DNA of 64,000 nt from Actinophytocola xinjiangensis (GTDB lineage: Bacteria; Actinomycetota; Actinomycetes; Mycobacteriales; Pseudonocardiaceae), in assembly GCF_001921215.1 (NCBI RefSeq), contig NZ_MSIF01000015.1, positions 124,001 through 188,000 of the forward strand, written 5' to 3'. Positions 26,263-33,504 of this stretch are shown here, in pieces; the first letter of the stretch is position 1, and each line of letters opens with the position of its first letter. The notes beneath the pieces were generated by a model. It made no database searches. It worked only from the letters and a program-made list of their open reading frames with translations, and had not been told where the DNA came from. A program made the translations under genes and the position numbers.

Positions 26263-28773
26263 CTACGACACGGCGAACGACGTCCAGCCCGACGAGCCGA
26301 CGATGCTCGCGCCGGACAGCTCCGGCAACTGGGCCGGGGTCGCCAGCCAGTCCGGCGGGGTGGCGCCGCCACCGAGCTGGCCGTAGCCGTTGTGGCCCCA
26401 CGCCCACACCGTGCCGTCCGACTTCACCGCCAGGCCGTGGTTGGTGCCGCCGGCCACGTCGACCACGTCGGTCATCCCGGCCACCGGGGCCGGCGTCGGC
26501 CGCGCGCAGTTCACCGCCTCGGGGGTGTCGCAGTCGCTGCCCACCGAGCCGTTGCCCAGCTGGCCCGCGCCGTTGAAGCCCCACGACAGGACCGTGCCGT
26601 CCGAGGTCAGCGCGTAGGTGCTCGACGCGGTCCCGCCGACCACCTCCTTCACGCCGGTCACGCCCGGCAGCTGCGTGGGCGTGAGCACGAGGCAGTCCGG
26701 GTCCTGCAGGTCACAGCCCGTGCCGCCGGTCGTGCCAAGACCCAGCTGGCCGACGCTGTTGTAGCCCCACCCCCACACCGAGCCGTCGGACTTCACCACG
26801 AACGTCGCCGACCAGGTCGCGGTGACCGACACCACGTCGGTCAGGTTCGGGATCTGCTTGGCCGACAGCGACCGGCAGCCCGGTCCCGCCGGCGCCTGCT
26901 CACAGCCCGTGCCGTAGGTCCCGTCGCCGAACGAGCCGCCGTTGGTGCCCCACACCCAGACCGTGCCGTCCTCCCGCAGCGCGTAGCCGGTGTGGTTACC
27001 GGCCGCGACCTGCGTGATCCCCGTCGGCAGGCCGGTGACCTGCACCGGTGAGCGCCGCTCGGTCATCGTGCCGTCGCCCAGGGCGCCGTTGAAGTTGTCG
27101 CCCCACGACCAGACCCGGCCCTGACCGTCCAGGGCGAGGTTGGTGGTGTAGCCCGCCGAGATCTGGGTGACCCCGGACAGCGCGCTGACCTGCACCGGAA
27201 CGGTCGACAGGCCGTAGGGGCGGCCGGTGCCCAGGCCAGCGAAGTCGTCCAGACCCCAGGACAGCACCCGGCCGTCGGCGCGCAGCGCGTAGGCGTTGTA
27301 GTAGCCGCCGGTCACCGAGGTGATGCCGGTGTGGCCGTCGATCCGGCCCGGCTCGTAGGAGCGGCCACCGGTGGTGCCCACGCCCAGCAGGCCCCACTCG
27401 TTGTCACCCCAGCTGCGCAGGCAGGCCGAGGCACAGGCCGTCGGCGGCGGCGCGAAGTAACCGGCCAGATCCATCAGGAAGTGCACGTTGCCGGCCTGGT
27501 TGAACACGTCGACCTGCCGGCCGGCGCCCAGCGCCACGGTCACCAGGTTCGCCGCGGTCTGGTTGGCGACCAGGTTCAGGTTCGACGCGGTCGGCACGGT
27601 CGCGCCGGTGGGGAACGCGGTCAGGTAGGTACCGGCGGCCGGCGCGTTGGTGCCGGTCAGGTTGAACACCACCGTGCTGGCCCCGGCCGGCAGCTCCGGC
27701 GACAGGTCCACCGTGCCGATCCAGCCGCCGGGCAGCGGGTCACCCTGCCTGGTGTCGATCACCCGCTTGGTCGTCATCTGGTAGTAGGCGTGGCCACGGT
27801 CGGTGGCGTAGTAGCCGGCCAGGTCGGCGATCAGGTGGGTGTTGCCGGAGTTGTTGTACAGGGTCACGCTGCGGTTGGTGCCCAACGCGACGGTCACCAG
27901 GTTCGGCGTGATCGTGTCGCGCGCCAGGTTCAGCGTCGACGCGTTCGGCCGGGCCTGACCGGTCGGCCAGGCGGTGACGTAGGTGGCGGCGGTGGCGCCA
28001 AGACCCGTCAGGTTGAAGGTGACCGCGGTGGCGGTCTCCGGCACCCGGCTCGACAGGTTGACCACGCGGGTGCCCCCGGGCGGCAGCGCGCCGCCCACCG
28101 AGCGGGTGTCCAGCACGCGCGTCGGGGCCAGCGAGGTGAACCGCGAGCCGGTGTCCGGGGCGTAGTAGCCGGCCAGGTCGGCGATGACGTGCGTCTCGCC
28201 GAAGTTGTTGTAGACCGCCAGCGGGCCGTCGAGCGGCACGGTCACCGCGTTCGCCCGGATCTCCCCGGTCCGCAGGTTGATGTTGGAGGCGTTGGGCCGG
28301 GCCTGGTCGCCCGGCCACACGGTCAGGAACGTCGCCCCGCTCGGCGTCACGCCGGTGACGTTGAGCACCACCGCCGTGGCGTTGGCCGGGACGTGCGAGC
28401 CCAGCTCGAAGCGGGCCTCCTGGCGGGCGCCCAGCGGGCCGGCCGGCACACCGATGCCGCCCCGGGTGTCGAGCACCCGCACCGGGGTCAGCGGCGTGAA
28501 CGACGAGCCGGCCGAGGTCGCGGCGGCCTTCGCCTCGCCGGTGGTCCCCAGCTGGCGGCGCGGTCGCTCCCGGTCCGCGGTGGCGGCGGTTCTGGCCCGC
28601 ACGTCGGTGGCGGCGCGCAGGGCGTCGACCTTGCTCACGCCCTGCGCGCGCGGGGGCGCCTGGTCCAGCTCCACCACCCCCGGCGGGGCGGCGGTGGCCG
28701 TCATCCCGGTCATGGCCCCGGTCATGGCCATCGCCGCGGTGGCGACGAGGACGACCGATCTGCGAAGCAGCAC
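26263..28773 (-). CDS. Exported RCC1-repeat protein A (last gene of operon)
   Basis: An 836-residue exported protein. The signal peptide (VVLVATAAMAMTGAMTG) leads to about 90 residues of linker, then three 120-residue repeats each opening with a RVLDTR-type motif (FTPLTPVRVLDTR, FTSLAPTRVLDTR, KRVIDTR) and closing with DLAGYY/F. The second half is a seven-blade RCC1 beta-propeller (repeated VWAWGHNGYGQLG-type segments; CASACLRSWGDN at its start). A GTG start lies just after AAAGGAG. The 15-nt gap to the upstream paralogue points to an operon. Extracellular function unknown; RCC1 domains are binding scaffolds. Confidence 0.85.
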   Translation of the reverse strand: MLLRRSVVLVATAAMAMTGAMTGMTATAAPPGVVELDQAPPRAQGVSKVDALRAATDVRARTAATADRERPRRQLGTTGEAKAAATSAGSSFTPLTPVRVLDTRGGIGVPAGPLGARQEARFELGSHVPANATAVVLNVTGVTPSGATFLTVWPGDQARPNASNINLRTGEIRANAVTVPLDGPLAVYNNFGETHVIADLAGYYAPDTGSRFTSLAPTRVLDTRSVGGALPPGGTRVVNLSSRVPETATAVTFNLTGLGATAATYVTAWPTGQARPNASTLNLARDTITPNLVTVALGTNRSVTLYNNSGNTHLIADLAGYYATDRGHAYYQMTTKRVIDTRQGDPLPGGWIGTVDLSPELPAGASTVVFNLTGTNAPAAGTYLTAFPTGATVPTASNLNLVANQTAANLVTVALGAGRQVDVFNQAGNVHFLMDLAGYFAPPPTACASACLRSWGDNEWGLLGVGTTGGRSYEPGRIDGHTGITSVTGGYYNAYALRADGRVLSWGLDDFAGLGTGRPYGLSTVPVQVSALSGVTQISAGYTTNLALDGQGRVWSWGDNFNGALGDGTMTERRSPVQVTGLPTGITQVAAGNHTGYALREDGTVWVWGTNGGSFGDGTYGTGCEQAPAGPGCRSLSAKQIPNLTDVVSVTATWSATFVVKSDGSVWGWGYNSVGQLGLGTTGGTGCDLQDPDCLVLTPTQLPGVTGVKEVVGGTASSTYALTSDGTVLSWGFNGAGQLGNGSVGSDCDTPEAVNCARPTPAPVAGMTDVVDVAGGTNHGLAVKSDGTVWAWGHNGYGQLGGGATPPDWLATPAQLPELSGASIVGSSGWTSFAVS

Positions 28774-28788
28774 GGTGCTCCTTTCGGT

Positions 28789-31071
28789 TTACGGGTTCGG
28801 GTTGGTCACCAGCGCGCCGCCCGAGGTGACGGCCCGCGCGGACGGCAAACCGGTGATCCGCACCGGCACGGTGGACAACTCGGCGCTCGACCCGGTCCCG
28901 AGCTGGCCGTCGCCGTTCTCGCCCCAGGACCACGCGGTGCCGTCGGAGAGCAGCGCGTACCCGGCGCCCCAGCCGGCGGCGACGTCGACCGCCCCGGCGA
29001 GCCCCGAGACCCGCACCGGCACGACCGACACGCACGGCGCGTCCGCCGGGCAGGAGGCACCGTCGCCGAGCGTGCCCCGCTTGTTGCCGCCCCAGCTCCA
29101 GGCGGTGCCGTCGGTGCGCAGCGCGTAGCCGTTGACGCCGCCGCCGGCCAGGTCGGCCACCTCGGTCAGACCCGACACCGGGACCGGCACGCGCGAGCGG
29201 CAGCCCTGCCCGGTCGCCGGGACGCACGGCGCGCCGTTGCCCAGCTGGCCCGACCAGTTCGCGCCCCACGACCACACCGTGCCGTCGGAGCGCAGCGCGT
29301 AGCCGGCGCCGTCGGCCGCCGCGACGGCGGAGATCGAGGTCAGGCCGGAGACCCGGACCGGGGTCGCCGACGAGCCGGCGGTCGACCCGTTGCCCAGGGC
29401 GCCGTCGAGGTTGTCGCCCCAGGCCCAGACCGTGCCGTCGCCGCGCAGCGCGTAGCTGGTGGCGTCGCCGGCCGCGACCGACACGACCCCGGTCAGCCCC
29501 GGCACCCCGACCGGCGCGTCCGACCGGCTCTGCCCGGTCATCCCCCAGGTCCACGCGGTGCCGTCGGAGCGGCTGGCGACCGCGTGGAAACGGCCGGCGG
29601 CCACCGAGGTCACGTCGGTCAGCCCGGAGACCGGGGTCGGCACCGCCGACCAGCCCACCGCGCTCCAGCCGCCGCCGAGCTGACCCAGCGGCGCCTGACC
29701 CCACGACCACAGCGACCCGTCGGTGAGGCGCGCGTAGCGCACCGGGCCGCGACCGCCGGCCAGGTCGACGACCCCGGCCAGGCCGACCACCCGGTTGGGG
29801 ACGACGTCCGCGCCCGGCGCGCGCCGGCCGGTGCCCAGCGCCCAGGACTCGTTGCTGCCCCACGTGTAGGCGCAGTCCACCGCGCACTGGGTGTCGGGGG
29901 TGACGAACACCCCGGCGAGATCGGCGATCACGTGCGTCTGGCCACGGAAGTTGTAGGCGCTGATCGGCTCCATCGTCGACACCGCCACCGCCGCCAGGTT
30001 CGCCGCGGTCTCACCGGGCACCAGGTTCAACGTCGACACCGAGCCGTCCGGGCGGCCGTCGGCGGCCCACACCGCGACGTAGGTCGCCGCCGTCGGCGAC
30101 ACGCCGGTGACGTTGAGCAGGGCGGCGGTGACGTTCGGCGTGATCCAGGTGTCGTCCAGGTTCATCGCCTGCCGGGCCGCCGGGCCAAGCGCGCCGGAGC
30201 CCGAACGCGTGTCGAACACCCGCACGGGGGCGCGCGGCACGAACGTCGCGCCGTACTCGGGGGTGTAGAAACCGGTCAGGTCGACCATCACGTCGACCGT
30301 GCCGGCCAGGTTGTACAGGCTGATCGTGCGGTCCGCGCCCAGCGCGACGGTCGCCAGGTTGGGCCGGGTGGAGCGGGCGTTGAGGTTCAGGTTCGACACC
30401 GTCGGCCGGGCCTGACCGGTCGGCCAGGCGGTGACGAACGTCGCCGCGCTCGCGCCGACACCGGTCAGGTTGATCGTCACGGCGGTCGCCGACCTCGGCA
30501 CCTTGCCGGTCAGGTCCACGACCTGGCTGGCGCCAGGACCGAGCGCGGGCGGCGGGTCGGAGCGGGTGTCGAGCACCCTGGTCGCCGACAACGGCGTGTA
30601 CCGCGACCCCGTCCCCGGCGCGTAGTAGCCGGCCAGGTCGGCCAGCACGTGCACCGTCCCGTTGCGGTTGTACAGGTCCACGCCACGGTTGGTGCCCAGC
30701 GCGACGGTCGCCAGCACCGGGCGGGTGTCCCCGGCGACGATGTTCAGGTTCGACGCGTCCGGGCGGGCCGTGCCGGTCGGGTAGGCGGTCACGAACGTCT
30801 CGCGGGTGGCGGCCGTGCCGGTCAGGTTCAGCACCACCGCCGTCGCCGTCGCCGGCACCCGCGAGGACAGGTTCAGCGTCACCGACCGCCCGGCGCCGAC
30901 CGGGCCGGACGCGCGGGTGTCCAGCACCCGCACCGGGCTCAGCGGCGTGAACGCCGACCCGGACTCCACCGCCACCGGCACCGGCTCGGGCACCACCGGG
31001 CGCTGCGCCCCGGCGGCCAGGCCGGCCACCAGCGCCAGCACCCCGACCGTCACGATGATCCTGCTACGCAC
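28789..31071 (-). CDS. Exported RCC1-repeat protein B
   Basis: A 760-residue paralogue of the flanking RCC1 proteins. A short signal sequence (VTVGVLALVAGLAAGAQ) is followed by three RVLDTR domains (FTPLSPVRVLDTR, YTPLSATRVLDTR, FVPRAPVRVFDTR), each ending in DLAGYY/DLTGFY/DLAGVF, then the RCC1 propeller starting after CAVDCAYTWGSN with repeated WSWG/WAWG blades. The GTG start overlaps a short RCC1-like ORF by 8 bases. Likely co-transcribed with both neighbours. Paralogy shows local gene duplication. Confidence 0.85.
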   Translation of the reverse strand: MRSRIIVTVGVLALVAGLAAGAQRPVVPEPVPVAVESGSAFTPLSPVRVLDTRASGPVGAGRSVTLNLSSRVPATATAVVLNLTGTAATRETFVTAYPTGTARPDASNLNIVAGDTRPVLATVALGTNRGVDLYNRNGTVHVLADLAGYYAPGTGSRYTPLSATRVLDTRSDPPPALGPGASQVVDLTGKVPRSATAVTINLTGVGASAATFVTAWPTGQARPTVSNLNLNARSTRPNLATVALGADRTISLYNLAGTVDVMVDLTGFYTPEYGATFVPRAPVRVFDTRSGSGALGPAARQAMNLDDTWITPNVTAALLNVTGVSPTAATYVAVWAADGRPDGSVSTLNLVPGETAANLAAVAVSTMEPISAYNFRGQTHVIADLAGVFVTPDTQCAVDCAYTWGSNESWALGTGRRAPGADVVPNRVVGLAGVVDLAGGRGPVRYARLTDGSLWSWGQAPLGQLGGGWSAVGWSAVPTPVSGLTDVTSVAAGRFHAVASRSDGTAWTWGMTGQSRSDAPVGVPGLTGVVSVAAGDATSYALRGDGTVWAWGDNLDGALGNGSTAGSSATPVRVSGLTSISAVAAADGAGYALRSDGTVWSWGANWSGQLGNGAPCVPATGQGCRSRVPVPVSGLTEVADLAGGGVNGYALRTDGTAWSWGGNKRGTLGDGASCPADAPCVSVVPVRVSGLAGAVDVAAGWGAGYALLSDGTAWSWGENGDGQLGTGSSAELSTVPVRITGLPSARAVTSGGALVTNPNP

Positions 31072-31198
31072 CCGCCACCTCCACCAGGGCGCCGCCGCCC
31101 CCGAACTCGTTCGCCGCGCCGATCCCGCTCACCGGGACCGTCGAGTAGCCGCCGGTCCCCAGGTCACCGCCGACGGCGACGATCCCCGCCCGGATCAC
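31064..31198 (-). pseudogene. 44-codon RCC1 C-terminal remnant between paralogues
   Basis: A GTG overlapping the previous stop (GTGA) opens a 44-codon frame ending TAG inside the next gene's start. Its product contains GGDLGTGGYSTVPVSGIG and GGGALVEV, which matches the last propeller blade of RCC1 protein B (GQLGTGSSAELSTVPVRITG, SGGALV). This looks like what remains of a lost paralogue or an out-of-frame tail. It may still be translated by coupling, but is unlikely to fold alone. Confidence 0.5.
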
Positions 31199-33486
31199 GG
31201 CGCGCCCACCAGCACCCGACCGCCGGACCGGGAGAACCCGAGCGCGTCCACCGGCGGCAGGTTCGGCACCACCACCGGGCTGACGGCCTTCTCCGTGAGG
31301 CGCCCGTGCCCCAGTTCGCCAAAGGTGTTACCGCCCCAGGCCCACACCGTGCCGGTCCCGTCGAGCGCATAGCCGCCGGCGCTGTTGGCGGCGATGTCCA
31401 CCACCCCGGTCACCGGCAGCGGAGTCGGCACCCGAACCACACAGTCCCCGCCCCACGGGCAGTCGACGCCGATACCGAGCACACCCCTGTCGTTGTCGCC
31501 CCAGCCCAGCACCGTCCCGTCCGTGCGCAGCGCGTAGACGTGGTAGATGTCGGTGACCACCCTGGTCACGCCGGTCGCCCCCGGCACCTCGACCGGGGTC
31601 GGCACAACGGTCTCGTCGGAGCCCTCACCGGCCTGGCCACCGTTGTTGAGCCCCCACGCCCGTACGGTGCCGTCGCCCATGACCGCGAACGCGGTGAACA
31701 TGCTGGCGCCGATCGAGGTCACGCCGGTCAGGCCCGACACCCGCACCGGCCTGGCCGAGGGCTGGTCGGTTCCGTTGCCGTACTCGCCGTTGGTGTTGTC
31801 GCCCCACGCCCACACCACGCCGTCGGCGTCCAGCGCGTAGGCCGTCAGGTGACCGCCCGCGATGGCGGTGATGTTCGCCAACCCCGGCACCTGGACCGGC
31901 ACCGGCCGCGGTTCGTAGTCGTCGGTCCCCAGCAGGTTGCCCTTCGCCGAACCCCAGCCCCACACCGTCCCGTCCGACCGCAGCGCGAAACCCGTCTCCA
32001 TGGTGGAGGTCACCGCCACGACCCCGGTCAGGTCCAGCACCCGCACCGGGACGGCCGAGAAGTCGCCGACCACGCCGATGCCCAGCTCGCCCGACCAGTT
32101 GCGACCCCACGCCCGGACCGTGCCGTCCGCCAGCAGCGCGTACGGGTCGGCGACCTGCACCACCCCGGACACGTCGGCCAGTTGGGTCGGGGTGAACGAG
32201 TGGCCCACCGAGGTTCCGGTGCCGAGCCCGCCGTCGACGTTCTGGCCCCAGGAGTACGCGCAGTCGGCCACACACCCGCCGGTCGGGGTCCAGAAGTAGC
32301 CGGCCAGGTCGGCGACGAGGTTCACCGATCCGTTGCGGTTGTAGAAGAACGCCCTCGGGTCCGGGTTGGCCCGCTCCAACCGCACCACCGCCAGGTTCGC
32401 CGCCGTCTGCCGGGCGGCGAGGTTCAGGTTCGAGTGCTGGGGCACCGCTCCGCCCTGCCAGGCCGACACGAACGTCCCGGTGGTCGGGGCGACCCCGGTC
32501 AGGTTCAGCACGGCCGCCACGGCCTCGTCCGGAACGTGGTTGCCGGCAACGAAAGGAGCCGACTGCCCAGCCCGGATCGGCGCGACGACGCCACCCTGCT
32601 GGCCGACCCCGGTTCGCGTGTCGAACACCCGCACCGGCGAGCGCGGCGCGAACACCGCGCCATACTCGGGGGTGTAGAAACCGGCGAGATCCGCGTGGAC
32701 GGTGATGGTCCCGGCGTTGTTGTAGAGGCTGACAATGTGGTCGTCGCCGAGCGCGACCGTGACCAGGTTCGGGTTGACCGCCCCGGCCGCGAGGTTCACG
32801 TTCGACGCGACCGGGCGCGCGGCGCCGGTCGGCCACATGGTCAGGAAGGTGGCCGCCGTCGGCGACACGCCCGTCAGGTTCAGCACCACGGCGGTCGCCG
32901 ACTCCGGCACCTCGTGCCCGAAGCCGAGGGTCGCGGTCTGCCGTGGCCCCAACTCCAGGGAGTCGCGCAGCGTGTAGACCACCGGGCTGAAGCGGGAGCC
33001 ATCGCCGGTCGAGTAGTAGCCGGCGAGGTCGGCGACCAGGTGGGTGCTGCCCAGGTGGTTGTAGAGGGTGACCGCGCGGGCGTCGGTGACCCGCACCGTC
33101 ACCAGGTTCGCCCGGATCTCGCCCCTGGCCAGGTTCAGGCTCGACGCCAGCGGGCGGGCCTCACCCGACGGGTAGGCCGTCACGTACGTCTCGGCCGTCG
33201 GGGACACGCCGGTCACGTTCAGCACCACCGCCGTCGTGCCGGTGGGGACCTTCGACGCCAGGTCGACGGCGACCGTGCGGCCGGGGCCGACCAGGCCCGC
33301 GCCCTCGCGGGTGTCCAGGACCCGCACGGGCGTCAGCGGCGTGTACGTCGACTCGTCAGCGGAGGCGGCGGCAGCAGCAGGGGCGGGAGCGGCGGCCGCC
33401 GCCGGTAAGGACGCCGGGACGACCAGGCTCGCCGCGAGGGCGAGCACGGTCGCCGTGGACAGCGCCGGGGACAGCAGGGACCTCAA
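31195..33486 (-). CDS. Exported RCC1-repeat protein C
   Basis: A 763-residue exported protein with a Sec signal peptide rich in Ala (LALAASLVVPASLPAAAAAP). It carries three 120-residue domains: YTPLTPVRVLDTR, a diverged second one lacking RVLDTR (FSPVVYTLRDS), and FAPRSPVRVFDTR, each ending DLAGYY/DLAGFY/DLAGYF. Then CVADCAYSWGQN opens an RCC1 propeller with WGRNWSGELG, WGWGSAKGNLLG, WAWGDNTNGEYG and similar blades. A TTG start has GGAGGT just upstream. It follows the LGFP protein gene by 18 nt, consistent with one operon. Confidence 0.85.
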   Translation of the reverse strand: MRSLLSPALSTATVLALAASLVVPASLPAAAAAPAPAAAAASADESTYTPLTPVRVLDTREGAGLVGPGRTVAVDLASKVPTGTTAVVLNVTGVSPTAETYVTAYPSGEARPLASSLNLARGEIRANLVTVRVTDARAVTLYNHLGSTHLVADLAGYYSTGDGSRFSPVVYTLRDSLELGPRQTATLGFGHEVPESATAVVLNLTGVSPTAATFLTMWPTGAARPVASNVNLAAGAVNPNLVTVALGDDHIVSLYNNAGTITVHADLAGFYTPEYGAVFAPRSPVRVFDTRTGVGQQGGVVAPIRAGQSAPFVAGNHVPDEAVAAVLNLTGVAPTTGTFVSAWQGGAVPQHSNLNLAARQTAANLAVVRLERANPDPRAFFYNRNGSVNLVADLAGYFWTPTGGCVADCAYSWGQNVDGGLGTGTSVGHSFTPTQLADVSGVVQVADPYALLADGTVRAWGRNWSGELGIGVVGDFSAVPVRVLDLTGVVAVTSTMETGFALRSDGTVWGWGSAKGNLLGTDDYEPRPVPVQVPGLANITAIAGGHLTAYALDADGVVWAWGDNTNGEYGNGTDQPSARPVRVSGLTGVTSIGASMFTAFAVMGDGTVRAWGLNNGGQAGEGSDETVVPTPVEVPGATGVTRVVTDIYHVYALRTDGTVLGWGDNDRGVLGIGVDCPWGGDCVVRVPTPLPVTGVVDIAANSAGGYALDGTGTVWAWGGNTFGELGHGRLTEKAVSPVVVPNLPPVDALGFSRSGGRVLVGAP

Positions 33487-33504
33487 CGAGACCTCCGGGC
33501 GGAG

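Noticed and set aside
27331-33408. A stop-free plus-strand reading of about 6 kb across all three RCC1 genes
   Set aside because: It is the mirror of GC-rich codons in real minus-strand genes. Its translation is low-complexity (R, G, V, H, Q) with no domain, while the minus strand shows signal peptides and repeats.
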